This document shows, in pieces, positions 8,840 through 18,009 of a stretch of DNA of 64,000 nt (positions within the stretch are counted from its first letter, which is position 1; every line of letters begins with the position of its first letter). The notes under the pieces are model-generated. The model was not told where the DNA came from. It saw only the letters and a list, made by a program, of their open reading frames with translations, and searched no databases. A program made the position numbers and the translations under genes. Source of the stretch: Sphingomonas sp. Root241 (GTDB taxonomy: Bacteria > Pseudomonadota > Alphaproteobacteria > Sphingomonadales > Sphingomonadaceae); NCBI RefSeq assembly GCF_001428865.1, contig NZ_LMIV01000001.1, forward strand, positions 801,776-865,775. The letters are read 5' to 3'.

Positions 8840-10870
8840 CTATCTTGCGGCGGCCCGATCGGCGAGCAGCGATTGGCTGAGGACTTGGGGGAGTATCTCT
8901 GGCTCCCCACTGCCCGGCTTGTACCACAGATAGAGCGGGACACCCGCGCGGTTGTGTGCCTCGATAAAGCGGCCGAGCGCCGGATCGCCATTGGTCCAGT
9001 CGCCGACCAGCACCGCGACATTGCCCTTGGCGAAGGCATCGGCGACCGCACTGGTCTCGATCACGGCCTTTTCGTTGACCTTGCAGGTGAGGCACCAGTC
9101 GGCAGTGAAATAGGCGAAGACCGGGCGGCCTGCCGCGCGCAGTTCCGCCAGTCGCGCTTCGCTGAACGGCTCGGCACCGGCGACTGCGGGAGGCTCGGCA
9201 CCGGCGGGCGCCGGGCGGACGACCGCGACCGCGGCGAGCGCGAGCAGGAACAGCGGCAATGCGGGAAGCCAGGCGCGGCTGAGCCCGCGTGCCTGCCGCC
9301 GGCCCGCCCACCACAAGCCGAGCGACGCCAGCAATGCGGCGCCCAGTCCGATCGTCATCCCGTCGGCGCCCGCCTGACGCCCCAGCACCCAGGCGAGCGC
9401 CAGCGCAGTGAGGAACATCGGCACCGAGAGGATGCGGCGCATCGTCTCCATCCATGCGCCTGGCTTGGGCAGGCGGCGGCGCAGTGCCGGGACGAAGCCG
9501 AGCAGGAGGAAGGGTAAGGCAATGCCTAGCCCCAGTCCGCCGAACACCGCTAGCGCCGCCGGCCAGGGCAGGATCAACGCGCTGCCCAGAGCCGCGCCCA
9601 TGAACGGCCCGGTGCACGGCGTCGCGACGAAGGCGGCGAGCGCCCCGGTCATGAACGACCCGCCAGTCCCGCGTGCGGACGCGCGATTGACGAAAGCGGG
9701 CGCGGGGACTTCGAACAGTCCGGCAAGGTTGAGCGCGATCGCCGTGACCAACAGCAGCAGCACGACGATCACGCGTGGGTCCTGCAGCTGGAACGCCCAG
9801 CCGACCGCCACGCCGCCCGCCCGCACCGCGAGCAACGCGCCGCCCAATGCGAGGCAGGTCAGCACCACGCCGGCAGCATAGGCCAGCGCCTCACCGCGTG
9901 GATTGCCGGCGTCGTCACCTGCCTTGGCGAGGCTCAGCGCCTTGAGGCCAAGGATCGGGAAGACGCAGGGCATGACGTTGAGGATCAGCCCGCCGAGCAC
10001 TGCGCCGAGAAAGGCAGTCAGCGCGATCCACAGCCAGTTGCCCGTCGTCGCCGCTGCCGGCGCAACGGTGCCGGGCGTGGCCTCGAGCACGAAGCCCTGA
10101 CTGCCGAAAGCGAGCACGCCGCGGATCGCGCCGGTCGGTCGTTTGGCGGGCGCTTCGATCACTACCCGGTCGCCGTCGCGTACGATCCGCTGGGGCGCGG
10201 CATATTCGATCGCGCCGTCGGTCAGCGGGAAGAAATAGCCTTCGCCCGCCACCGAAGCCGCGGCGGGAAAGGGGACGCCCAGCCGGAAGGTCCTGCCATC
10301 GACCTGATATGTCGCCTGCGCTCCGAGCGGCCTGGGCAAAGCCGCGCGCCAGCCGTCGAAGCGGGCGCGGCGGTCCGCCGGCACCGTGCCGTCGCCGATC
10401 GTCAGCTTCGTCTCGAGCTCGGCCTTTTCGGGAACGCAGATCTGGTCGGTGCAGACGAGATAATCGAGCTTCACATGGACGGGAAACGGATCGCCGGCCC
10501 TGTCGTCCGCGGGCACCTTGAGCGTCACCAAGGGTGCGAACGGGCCCTCATAGACATAGTTCATCAGCCCGCCGATGATCAGCCGCTGCGGCACCGGGAA
10601 GCGCAGCGGCCCCGCGCTCGCGCCCTTCGGCAGCGTCCATTCGGCGCGGGCGGGGAGCCCGGCATCGCCGGGATTTTCCCAATAAGCGTGCCAGCCGGGC
10701 TCGGGCGTCGAGGCGAAGGCGAGCGTGACGTCGCTGCCGGGTGCGGGATCCCCGGTTTCCGCGATCAGCTCGATGCGGACATGCGGTCCCTTGCCCGGTG
10801 CTTGCGCCGACGCGGGACCCATCGCGAGCCAGAGCGCGAGCGACATCAAGAAGAAACGTAGCCAGGCCAT
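8840..10870 (-). CDS. dsbD: Protein-disulfide reductase DsbD family
   Basis: The ATG at 10870 is chosen for its AAGGAGG ribosome-binding site and the signal peptide that follows (cleavage near ASA at about 22-24). The 676-residue protein has a periplasmic N-terminal domain (to about 290), a multi-spanning core (about 300-560) with the conserved NVMPCVFPILGLK and ATPCTGPFMG segments, and a C-terminal thioredoxin domain with ADWCLTCKVNE. It carries electrons from cytoplasmic thioredoxin to periplasmic thiol proteins through these three cysteine pairs. It is divergent from the phosphatase gene, 77 bp away. Confidence 0.92.
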   Translation of the reverse strand: MAWLRFFLMSLALWLAMGPASAQAPGKGPHVRIELIAETGDPAPGSDVTLAFASTPEPGWHAYWENPGDAGLPARAEWTLPKGASAGPLRFPVPQRLIIGGLMNYVYEGPFAPLVTLKVPADDRAGDPFPVHVKLDYLVCTDQICVPEKAELETKLTIGDGTVPADRRARFDGWRAALPRPLGAQATYQVDGRTFRLGVPFPAAASVAGEGYFFPLTDGAIEYAAPQRIVRDGDRVVIEAPAKRPTGAIRGVLAFGSQGFVLEATPGTVAPAAATTGNWLWIALTAFLGAVLGGLILNVMPCVFPILGLKALSLAKAGDDAGNPRGEALAYAAGVVLTCLALGGALLAVRAGGVAVGWAFQLQDPRVIVVLLLLVTAIALNLAGLFEVPAPAFVNRASARGTGGSFMTGALAAFVATPCTGPFMGAALGSALILPWPAALAVFGGLGLGIALPFLLLGFVPALRRRLPKPGAWMETMRRILSVPMFLTALALAWVLGRQAGADGMTIGLGAALLASLGLWWAGRRQARGLSRAWLPALPLFLLALAAVAVVRPAPAGAEPPAVAGAEPFSEARLAELRAAGRPVFAYFTADWCLTCKVNEKAVIETSAVADAFAKGNVAVLVGDWTNGDPALGRFIEAHNRAGVPLYLWYKPGSGEPEILPQVLSQSLLADRAAAR

Positions 10871-10947
10871 GTCGCCTCCTTGCCCAGGATCGGCCGATGG
10901 ACAATAGCTGGGTACGGATTTCCTCACGCTTCGGAGCCTCGTTCTCG

Positions 10948-12588
10948 ATGAAGTTTGCTCTTCCCGCCGCGCTGGCGCTGCTCGCCGCCACGCCTGCCGC
11001 TGCGCAGCAGGCTCCCGCACCCGCCGCCGCCGCGCCCGCTACGCCCCCCAAACTCGTCGTGGTGATCTCGGTCGACCAGTTCTCGGCGGACCTGTTCGCC
11101 GAATATCGCAGCCAGTTCCGCGAAGGCTTCGCGCGGCTGATGTCGGGGGCGGTGTTCCCCTCGGGCTATCAGAGCCATGCCGCCACCGAGACCTGCCCCG
11201 GCCACTCGACGATCCTCACCGGCGCACGGCCCGCCCGCACCGGGATCATCGCCAATGACTGGACCGATTTCTCGGCCCCACGCGAGGACAAGACGGTCTA
11301 TTGCGCCGAGGACGAGAGCGTTCCCGGCAGCAGCTCGAGCAAATACACCGTCTCCGACAAGCATCTGAAGGTGCCGACGCTCGGCGAATGGATGAAGGCC
11401 GCCGATCCCGAGAGCCGGGTCGTCTCCGTGGCAGGCAAGGACCGCGCCGCGGTGATGATGGGCGGGCACAAGGTCGACGAGCTCTGGTGGTGGGACGGCA
11501 AGGGCTTCGTCTCTTATGCCGGCCGCGCCGAGCCGGCGATGGTCACGCGGGTCAACGCCGGCATCGCCGAGCGCATCGCCGAGGCGCAGGAGCCGATGGA
11601 GCTGACGCCGTTCTGCCAGGCACGCAGCCGCGCTGTGCCCGTGACTCCCACCCTTTCGGTTGGTGACGGGCGGTTCGCGCGCGCCGCCGGCGACGTTCGC
11701 GCCTTCCGTGCCTCGCCCGAATTCGACGAGGCGATCCTCGCATTGGGCGCCGGGCTCGCCACCGACATGAAGCTGGGGCAGGGGCCGCATACCGACCTGC
11801 TGATCGTCGGCGCCTCGGCCACCGACTATGTCGGCCACAGCCTCGGCACCGAAGGCAGCGAGATGTGCCTTCAGATGGCGGCACTCGATCAGGCGCTGGG
11901 CAAATTGTTCGCGGTGCTCGACAGGACCGGTGTCGATTATGCCGTCGCGCTGACCGCCGATCATGGCGGGCACGACCTCCCCGAACGCAACCGCGACCAT
12001 GCCGCCCCGATGGCGGCGCGCGTCGATCCGGCATTGTCGGCGAGCGCACTCGGCAAGGAGATCGCCGCCAAGCTCGGCATCGCGGGGCCGACCTTGGTCG
12101 GCAGCACGGCGGGCGACGTCTATTACGATCCGAAGCTGACCAAGGCGCAGCGCGCCGCGGTCGAGGCGGAGGCGATCCGCCGCTATTCGGCGCATCCGCA
12201 GGTCCAGGCGGTGTTCACCCGCGCCCAGATCGCCGCGACCGGTGCGCCCAAGGGACCGCCCGAAACCTGGACCCTGCTCGAGCGCGCGCGCCAGTCTTAT
12301 GATCCGGCGCGTTCGGGCGATCTGGTCGTCGCGCTCAAGCCGCGCGTGACGCCGATCGCCAGCCCCGGCCCCGGCTATGTCGCGACGCATGGCAGCTTCT
12401 GGGACTATGACCGGCGCGTGCCGATCCTGTTCTGGCGCAAGGGCATGAACGGATTCGAACAGCCGCTGTCGGTGGAGACGGTGGACATCGCACCGACGCT
12501 GGCCGCGCTGATCCATGTGCCGGTGCCGGTGCAGATCGACGGACGCTGCCTCGATCTCGATTCGGGACCGGGGACAACGTGCAAGTAG
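10948..12588 (+). CDS. phoK: Secreted alkaline phosphatase, PhoK/SPAP type
   Basis: The ATG at 10948 begins a signal peptide (MKFALPAALALLAATPAAA, cut near residue 20), so the longer open frame upstream is not used. The 546-residue enzyme has the layout of the Sphingomonas PhoK/SPAP subclass: a first metal ligand in VISVDQFSAD, the Thr nucleophile in HAATETCPGHS (Thr instead of the Ser of classical PhoA), Asp/His ligands in SATDYVGHSLG, the LTADHGGHD motif, and a late His in ATHGSFWDYD. It hydrolyses phosphomonoesters outside the inner membrane, probably for phosphate scavenging. No Pho box was recognised in the short divergent promoter region. Confidence 0.85.
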   Translation: MKFALPAALALLAATPAAAQQAPAPAAAAPATPPKLVVVISVDQFSADLFAEYRSQFREGFARLMSGAVFPSGYQSHAATETCPGHSTILTGARPARTGIIANDWTDFSAPREDKTVYCAEDESVPGSSSSKYTVSDKHLKVPTLGEWMKAADPESRVVSVAGKDRAAVMMGGHKVDELWWWDGKGFVSYAGRAEPAMVTRVNAGIAERIAEAQEPMELTPFCQARSRAVPVTPTLSVGDGRFARAAGDVRAFRASPEFDEAILALGAGLATDMKLGQGPHTDLLIVGASATDYVGHSLGTEGSEMCLQMAALDQALGKLFAVLDRTGVDYAVALTADHGGHDLPERNRDHAAPMAARVDPALSASALGKEIAAKLGIAGPTLVGSTAGDVYYDPKLTKAQRAAVEAEAIRRYSAHPQVQAVFTRAQIAATGAPKGPPETWTLLERARQSYDPARSGDLVVALKPRVTPIASPGPGYVATHGSFWDYDRRVPILFWRKGMNGFEQPLSVETVDIAPTLAALIHVPVPVQIDGRCLDLDSGPGTTCK

Positions 12589-12743
12589 GATTTCGGCGGC
12601 GAAGTTTCACGGTTTGCACGGTGAATCGGCAATAGTGTTGCGAGTGCGCGTAATAATCGTTCGTTTGCAGGCGTGGGATTTTGACGGTTTCAAAGAGCAG
12701 CAACGCGAGGCTGGCACGGCAAATCCTACATTGCCAGTGCCGT

Positions 12744-12763
12744 GCTCCTGCGAAAGCAGGAGC
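12744..12763. repeat. GCTCCTGC/GCAGGAGC palindrome
   Basis: A perfect 8-bp inverted repeat closed by GAAA lies in the 198-bp gap between the convergent phosphatase and beta-helix genes. It looks like one more dispersed intergenic palindrome and could end transcription from either side, though no T-run follows. Nothing else was seen in this gap. Confidence 0.6.
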
Positions 12764-12786
12764 CCGGAAGGTCAGAGGCGCGGGAT

Positions 12787-13710
12787 TTAGCGCCGCTCGA
12801 AGGCGCGCATTCCGGTGAGGCGGTTGTTGCTCAGCTCGATCGTGTCGCCGCTGAGATCCGCGACGAACGCCGGGTTGGGCGGCGCGCCGGGGGCCATGCT
12901 GGCGACATTGTCCTCGATCCGCAGCCCGCGTGCGGGATAGGTCTTCCCTTCGGCCGCGACGACGATCAGCCCCGAATGATTGTCCTTGCTCTTGCCCTGG
13001 ACGAAGGTGTTGCGCGCGATCAGCCCGGTGCCGCCTTCGGACAGGTCGATCATGTAGTTGGTCTTCCTGCCGGCGCTGTCGTCGAAGCTCGAATCGGTGA
13101 TGTTGACGCGGCGCGCGCGCAATTTGACGTAATGACCGCCGGTGCCGCGCTCGAAGCGCGAGCGCGTGACCGAGACGTCGCCGTCGACCGCGAGATAGAT
13201 CGCATGGCTGCAATTCTCGGTCTCGCACTGGCCGAGCCCGGCGAACGTGGTGCGATCGATGCTGATCCGGCGCACCGTCTCGTGCCCGCCGCCGAGGATG
13301 CCTTCCTGGCTGTCGAGGAACATCGAATTGGTGATCGTCAGGTCGCCCATCTCGTGACGGATGCCGGCGCCGTTGCCGTCGGACACCGCATAGCCGCGGA
13401 AGACGATGCCATCGATCGTCGAGCCGCGGCCGCGCAGCACGAAGCCGGCCTTTTCCTCGCACACTTCCTTTTCGAAGATCACGGTGCCGGCCTGCCGCGC
13501 CTTGAAAGTGATCTTGCCGCCGGTCTGCACGGTGCATTGGCGATAGGTGCCGGGCGCTATCAGGATCGTCGCATCATCGTCGCGGATCGCCGTGACCGCC
13601 TCGTCGATGGTGGCGTAACCCTGTCCCGTCTCGGCGACGACGAAGGGGGCGGTGCGTTCCTGCGCCGCGGCCGGCGTGGCGAGGGCGAGGAGGAGGATCG
13701 TTGCGCGCAT
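12787..13710 (-). CDS. Exported right-handed beta-helix protein
   Basis: This 307-residue protein starts with a signal peptide cleaved near AAAQ (about residue 16) and then shows short regularly spaced beta strands with stacked Asn/Ile/Val ladders, typical of parallel beta-helix (pectate-lyase-like) proteins. The N-terminal GYATIDEAVTAI segment is the usual cap of such folds. Relatives bind or cleave acidic polysaccharides, but no catalytic set can be assigned from sequence. It stands alone, convergent with the phosphatase gene. The envelope or cell surface is the likely location. Confidence 0.8.
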   Translation of the reverse strand: MRATILLLALATPAAAQERTAPFVVAETGQGYATIDEAVTAIRDDDATILIAPGTYRQCTVQTGGKITFKARQAGTVIFEKEVCEEKAGFVLRGRGSTIDGIVFRGYAVSDGNGAGIRHEMGDLTITNSMFLDSQEGILGGGHETVRRISIDRTTFAGLGQCETENCSHAIYLAVDGDVSVTRSRFERGTGGHYVKLRARRVNITDSSFDDSAGRKTNYMIDLSEGGTGLIARNTFVQGKSKDNHSGLIVVAAEGKTYPARGLRIEDNVASMAPGAPPNPAFVADLSGDTIELSNNRLTGMRAFERR

Positions 13711-13777
13711 GACCCGATCCTACGCGCTCGGATGGAAAGAGGGGGTTAACCGGCGCCCTCTCCCCGCTCTCTTCTTC

Positions 13778-13881
13778 GTCACTCCCGCGAAAGCGGGGCC
13801 CATCTCCGACATTATCCACAAACGCACCGGCGCATTCTGTTGCTCGTTCCGGAGATGGGTCCCCGCTTTCGCGGGGATGAC
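13778..13881. repeat. Paired palindrome element, family B
   Basis: Left arm GTCACTCCCGCGAAAGCGGGG plus CCCATCTCCG is matched by a right arm reading CGGAGATGGGTCCCCGCTTT and ending GGGGATGAC, giving more than 20 paired bases around a core of about 45 bp. It lies between the beta-helix gene and the antiporter gene. Shorter relatives are at 16885-16964 and 29228-29253. The layout resembles a BIME-like pair of REP palindromes. Confidence 0.75.
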
Positions 13882-13893
13882 GGTGTGCTTGGC

Positions 13894-14973
13894 TCAGGGG
13901 ACGATCGTCGTGAACAGATAGACGCCGAGGATGACCAAGTGCACCGCGCCCTGGAGGATCGTCGTGCGGCCGGTCGCCAGCGACAGCGTCGACACGATCA
14001 GCGTCAGGAACAGCAGCACGATGCTCTTGGGTCCCAGTCCCAGCGAGATCGGCATGTCGGCGAACAGCGACAAGGCCGCGACTCCCGGGATGGTCAGGCC
14101 GATCGTGGCGAGCGCGGAGCCGAGCCCCAGATTGAGGCTGGTCTGGAGCCGGTTGGCGAGCGCCGCGCGAACCGCCGCGATGCTTTCGGGCAGCAATACG
14201 AGAGCGGCGATGATGACGCCGACCACCGCCTGCGGCGCGCCCGCCGAGAGCACCCATTTCTCGATCGGATAGGCCAAGGTCTTGGCGAGCAGCACCACGC
14301 CGCCGAGGCACGCGACGAGCAACGCGGCGGAGATCAGCGCATGTCGGTTGGACGGCGGATCGGCGTGCGTGTCCGCATCGAGCGTTGCGGCGCGTGGCGG
14401 CAGAAAATAGTCCCGGTGGCGCACCGTCTGGACCATCACGAAGGTCGCGTAGAGCAGGAACGAGACCACTGCGACGAAGCCGAGTTGCGCGGGCGCATAA
14501 GCGGGACCGGGGCTGGTGACGGTGAAGTTGGGCAGGACGAGCGTGAGCACGGTCAGCGCGCAGAGCGCTGCGAGCGAGGCGCTGACGCCGGTCTGCTGAA
14601 AGGTCTGCTCGCGATGCCGGATCGCGCCGACGAGGATGCAGATGCCGAGCAGCCCGTTGAGGATGATCATCACCGCGGCGAAGACGGTGTCGCGCGCCAG
14701 CGTCGCGGCGCCTTCGCCGGCCGCGCTCATCAGCGTGACGATCAGGCCCAGCTCGATGATCGTCACTGCCACGGCGAGCAGAAGCGTGCCGAAAGGCTCG
14801 CCCACCCGGTGCGCGACGGTCTCGGCGTGATGCACCGCCGCGAGGACGGTGGCGATCAGCGCGACGCCCAGCACCAGCGACGGAATCGCGATGCCCGTGC
14901 TCGTCGCCAGCAGGAACCACGCCGCGGCCGGCGCCGCCCATGTCCAGTGCTGGAGGATTCGCATCATCGCCAT
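13894..14973 (-). CDS. chaA: Ca2+/H+ antiporter, ChaA family
   Basis: The 359-residue membrane protein has about eleven hydrophobic segments in two related halves. The alpha-repeat-like glutamates are visible in AVTIIELGLIVTLM (first half) and [16 protein letters not shown] (second half), as in cation/proton exchangers of the CaCA superfamily. A polar loop near residues 195-215 separates the halves. It probably exports Ca2+ (or Na+/K+) in exchange for protons across the inner membrane. An in-frame ATG two codons downstream could equally be the start. It follows mmsB by 25 bp on the same strand and may be read with that operon. Confidence 0.88.
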   Translation of the reverse strand: MAMMRILQHWTWAAPAAAWFLLATSTGIAIPSLVLGVALIATVLAAVHHAETVAHRVGEPFGTLLLAVAVTIIELGLIVTLMSAAGEGAATLARDTVFAAVMIILNGLLGICILVGAIRHREQTFQQTGVSASLAALCALTVLTLVLPNFTVTSPGPAYAPAQLGFVAVVSFLLYATFVMVQTVRHRDYFLPPRAATLDADTHADPPSNRHALISAALLVACLGGVVLLAKTLAYPIEKWVLSAGAPQAVVGVIIAALVLLPESIAAVRAALANRLQTSLNLGLGSALATIGLTIPGVAALSLFADMPISLGLGPKSIVLLFLTLIVSTLSLATGRTTILQGAVHLVILGVYLFTTIVP

Positions 14974-14998
14974 GCCCCTTGCGTGCCGGTTGAGATCG

Positions 14999-15877
14999 TC
15001 AGCCCTTGAGCATCCGGATGATCCCCGAGAAATCGAGTGTCGCGCCTTCGCCGTTGGCGAAACGCTCGTAGAGTTCTTCGGCGCGCGCAGCCATCGGAGT
15101 TTGCGCGCCGACGCCGGCGGCGGCCTCGAGCGCGAGCTTGAGGTCCTTGAGCATCAAAGCCGCGGCGAACCCGCCCTGATAGTCGCGGTCGGCAGGGGTT
15201 TCGGGGCCGACCCCGGGTACCGGGCAGTAGCTGGTGATCGACCAGCTCTGGCCGGAGCTGACCGACGCGATGTCGTAGAGCTTCTGCAAGTCGAGCCCGA
15301 GCTTTTCGGCGAGGGCGAAGCTCTCGCAGGTGGCGACCATCGTCGCGCCGAGCATCATGTTGTTGCAGATCTTGGCGGCCTGGCCGGCGCCGCCGGCGCC
15401 TGCGTGGATCACCGCCTTGCCCATGTCCGAGAGGAAGGGTTCGGCGCGCGTGAACGCCGCCTCGCTGCCGCCGACCATGAAGGTGAGCGTGCCGGCATTG
15501 GCGGCCGCGATTCCGCCCGAGACAGGGGCGTCGACTGCGGCGAGGCCGTGGGCGCCGGCGGCTTCGGCGACGCGGCGCGCAGTGGCGACGTCGATCGTCG
15601 AGCAATCGATCAGGATCGCATGCGGCTCGGCATGGGGCAGGATGTTGTCGGTATAGACGGCTTCGACATGGCGCCCGGCGGGGAGCATGGTGATCACTGC
15701 CTCGGCGCCTTCTATCGCCGCATTGGCGTCCGCGGCGGGCAGGCATCCGGCCTTCTTCGCCTTGTCGAGCGCCTCGGCGGAAAGATCATAGGCGCGGACG
15801 TCGTGCCCGTGCTTCGCGAGGTTGGCGGCCATCCCGCCCCCCATATTGCCCAGCCCGATGAATGCGATGCGTGCCAT
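14999..15877 (-). CDS. mmsB: 3-hydroxyisobutyrate dehydrogenase
   Basis: MmsB oxidises 3-hydroxyisobutyrate to methylmalonate semialdehyde with NAD+, the fourth step after isobutyryl-CoA in valine breakdown. From the ATG at 15877 the 292-residue protein has the Rossmann loop GLGNMGGGMA (about 8-17), the substrate motif DAPVSGG, and the catalytic lysine in GQAAKICNN. The start overlaps the stop of the small membrane protein gene by one base (TGATG), and the frame upstream of it is the coding strand of that gene in another phase. All partner enzymes lie upstream on the same strand. Confidence 0.95.
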   Translation of the reverse strand: MARIAFIGLGNMGGGMAANLAKHGHDVRAYDLSAEALDKAKKAGCLPAADANAAIEGAEAVITMLPAGRHVEAVYTDNILPHAEPHAILIDCSTIDVATARRVAEAAGAHGLAAVDAPVSGGIAAANAGTLTFMVGGSEAAFTRAEPFLSDMGKAVIHAGAGGAGQAAKICNNMMLGATMVATCESFALAEKLGLDLQKLYDIASVSSGQSWSITSYCPVPGVGPETPADRDYQGGFAAALMLKDLKLALEAAAGVGAQTPMAARAEELYERFANGEGATLDFSGIIRMLKG

Positions 15878-16086
15878 CACTTTTTCTCCGCGGATTTCAG
15901 CAGAACGACGCTCACACCCCAGAAGATCGCTGTGAGTAGCGTTCCCATCACATGGAAAAGCCACCAGAAGCGCGGGAACGGATCGCCGTTGAAGTACCAA
16001 CTGGTCGGGATCAGCACCGCGAGAAGCCACCAGAGTGCCAGGAAGCCACGAATTGCATATGCCTGAAACCGATAATAGCCGGCCAT
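15877..16086 (-). CDS. Small membrane protein of the valine operon
   Basis: This 69-residue protein has two strongly hydrophobic segments (about 12-30 and 43-63) joined by a short WYFNGDPFPRF loop, and ends in basic and acidic residues. No family is recognised beyond a generic two-helix inner-membrane protein. Its start lies 6 bp after the enoyl-CoA hydratase stop and its stop overlaps the mmsB start, so it is translated within this operon. A structural or anchoring role for the pathway is possible but not supported by any motif. Confidence 0.8.
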   Translation of the reverse strand: MAGYYRFQAYAIRGFLALWWLLAVLIPTSWYFNGDPFPRFWWLFHVMGTLLTAIFWGVSVVLLKSAEKK

Positions 16087-16092
16087 TTCAAT

Positions 16093-16869
16093 CTACTTCC
16101 CCGTCCAGTTTGCCTGGCGCTTCTCGACGAAGGCGGTCATGCCTTCCTTCTGGTCGGCGGTGCCGAACAGCGCGTGGAACAGCCGGCGTTCGAACTGGAC
16201 GCCCTGCGCCAGCGTCGTCTCATACGCCGCGTTGACCATTTCCTTGTTCGCCAGCACCGCGAGCGGCGGCATGCTGGCGATCGCCGCGGCGGTCTTGACC
16301 GCATCCTCGACCAGATCGGCGGCGGGAACGATGCGCGCGACCAAGCCGGCGCGCTCGGCCTCCGCGGCGTCGATCATGCGGCCGGTGAGGCACATCTCCA
16401 TGGCCTTGGCCTTGCCGACGGCGCGGGTGAGGCGCTGCGAGCCGCCCATACCGGGCGAGACCGCGAGCGTGATCTCGGGCTGACCGAACTTCGCGCTGTC
16501 GGCGGCGAGGATGAAGTCGCACATCATCGCCAGCTCGCAGCCGCCGCCCAGCGCATAGCCGGCGACCGCGGCGATGATCGGTTTGCGGGTGCGGGTGAAG
16601 GCGTCCCAGCCGGCGAAGAAATCATGGCCGTACATGTCGGCAAAGCCCTGCGCCTGCATCTCCTTGATGTCGGCGCCCGCGGCGAAGGCTTTTTCGTTGC
16701 CGGTGATTACCACGCAGCCCTGCGACGCGTCCTTGTCGAACGCGGCCATCGCATCGAGCAATTCGGCCAGGACCTGGCTGTTGAGCGCGTTCAGCGCCCG
16801 CGGGCGATTGAGCGTGACGAGCGTGACCGCGCTGCGTTGCTCGACGAGGATGGTTTCGTAGTCGGACAT
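16093..16869 (-). CDS. Enoyl-CoA hydratase (crotonase family)
   Basis: The ATG at 16869 is preferred to a TTG four codons upstream because the TTG overlaps the GGAG ribosome-binding site that serves the ATG. The 258-residue protein carries the crotonase signatures: [11 protein letters not shown] (oxyanion-hole loop), [15 protein letters not shown] with the first catalytic Glu region, and [16 protein letters not shown]. It hydrates 2-enoyl-CoA esters; in this operon the expected substrate is methacrylyl-CoA from valine. General fatty-acid use cannot be excluded. Confidence 0.93.
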   Translation of the reverse strand: MSDYETILVEQRSAVTLVTLNRPRALNALNSQVLAELLDAMAAFDKDASQGCVVITGNEKAFAAGADIKEMQAQGFADMYGHDFFAGWDAFTRTRKPIIAAVAGYALGGGCELAMMCDFILAADSAKFGQPEITLAVSPGMGGSQRLTRAVGKAKAMEMCLTGRMIDAAEAERAGLVARIVPAADLVEDAVKTAAAIASMPPLAVLANKEMVNAAYETTLAQGVQFERRLFHALFGTADQKEGMTAFVEKRQANWTGK

Positions 16870-16884
16870 CAGTTTCTCCAATAC

Positions 16885-16964
16885 GTCATCCCGGCGAAAG
16901 CCGGGATCTCAGGCGGCAGGCCATCCGCTCGCGGCCCGAGGTCCCGGCTTTCGCCGGGATGACG
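16885..16964. repeat. Paired palindrome element, family B, inside the valine operon
   Basis: GTCATCCCGGCGAAAGCCGGG opens the element and CCCGGCTTTCGCCGGGATGAC closes it, with about 40 bp between. It fills almost all of the 96-bp gap between the hydroxyisobutyryl-CoA hydrolase and enoyl-CoA hydratase genes. In mRNA it would form strong stem-loops and may set different transcript stability on its two sides. Confidence 0.75.
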
Positions 16965-16965
16965 G

Positions 16966-18009
16966 TTATGCCGGCGTCCATGCCTGGTCTTCGGGCAAAG
17001 GCGCGAAAATCTGGTCGATGACGTGATCGGTGACGCCTTCGATCGTGGCGGGTTGCCAGCGCGGAGCATTGTCCTTGTCGACGATCACCGCGCGGACGCC
17101 CTCGGCGAAATCGGGCCGCTGGACGACGCGCGAGGCGACGGCGAATTCCTGGCGCATCTCGTCCTCGAAGCTGGGCATGTGCCGGCCCTGACGGATGAGG
17201 TGGAGCGAGACCTTCATCGCCTGGGGAGATTTGGTGCGCAGCGTCGTGCGCTGCGCCAGCGACCAGAAGCTCCCATCGGCTTCGAGCGCGGCGAGGATCC
17301 CTTCCACCGTCTGGCCCGCGAACAGCTGGTCGATTACTTCGTAATGCGCGACGATCTTGGGTTCCGGCGCCGGGACGGCGAACGATTCGAGGATCGACGG
17401 AATCGATCCGGGATCGGCGATGATCTTCGCCTTGGCGCCATCGAGCGCCGCGACGGGCAGATAGTGGGTCGCGATGCCCAATGCGAGGCATTCGGCGCCG
17501 TCGAGCCGCGCGCCGGTGAGCGCGATGAACTCGCCCATGCGCCCCGGCAGCCGCGAGAGATACCAGCCGCCGCCGACGTCGGGGAACAGGCCAATGCCGG
17601 TTTCGGGCATGGCGAAGCGGGTGTTCTCGGTCGCCACGCGATATCTGGCCGGCATCGAAATGCCGACGCCGCCGCCCATGGTGATGCCGTCCATGAACGC
17701 GACGATCGGCTTGGCATAGGTGAACAGCGCGTGGTTGAGCTGATATTCGGTGCGGAAGAATTCGCGTGCCTCCGCTCCGTCGCCCGCGCCGCTCTCGGCG
17801 ATCATGCGGATGTCGCCGCCCGCGCAGAAACCCCGGCCCGCGGCGTGATCGATCAGCACCGCCTCGATCGCGGAATCGCTCCGCCACCCCGCCAACGCTT
17901 CGAGCATCGCGGCGCACATCGCGGTGTTGAGCGCGTGGATCGCCTTGGGCCGGTTGAGCCGGATCCGGCCGATGCGGCCTTCGGTGAAGGTGAGGACATC
18001 GTCGGTCAT
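16966..18009 (-). CDS. 3-hydroxyisobutyryl-CoA hydrolase
   Basis: This 347-residue crotonase-fold enzyme is longer than hydratases and has the hydrolase pattern: GRGFCAGGDIRMI (about 58-70), DGITMGGGVGISM, and PETGIGLFPDVGGGWYLSRL with the Glu/Asp pair used for thioester hydrolysis. It converts 3-hydroxyisobutyryl-CoA to the free acid and so releases CoA before the dehydrogenase step. The ATG at 18009 overlaps the TGA of the acyl-CoA dehydrogenase gene (ATGA), indicating coupled translation. Confidence 0.93.
   Translation of the reverse strand: MTDDVLTFTEGRIGRIRLNRPKAIHALNTAMCAAMLEALAGWRSDSAIEAVLIDHAAGRGFCAGGDIRMIAESGAGDGAEAREFFRTEYQLNHALFTYAKPIVAFMDGITMGGGVGISMPARYRVATENTRFAMPETGIGLFPDVGGGWYLSRLPGRMGEFIALTGARLDGAECLALGIATHYLPVAALDGAKAKIIADPGSIPSILESFAVPAPEPKIVAHYEVIDQLFAGQTVEGILAALEADGSFWSLAQRTTLRTKSPQAMKVSLHLIRQGRHMPSFEDEMRQEFAVASRVVQRPDFAEGVRAVIVDKDNAPRWQPATIEGVTDHVIDQIFAPLPEDQAWTPA

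Noticed and set aside
10924..12516. A 530-codon open frame opposite the alkaline phosphatase gene
   Set aside because: The plus strand carries all phosphatase motifs; the antisense frame is low in complexity and has no recognisable domain.
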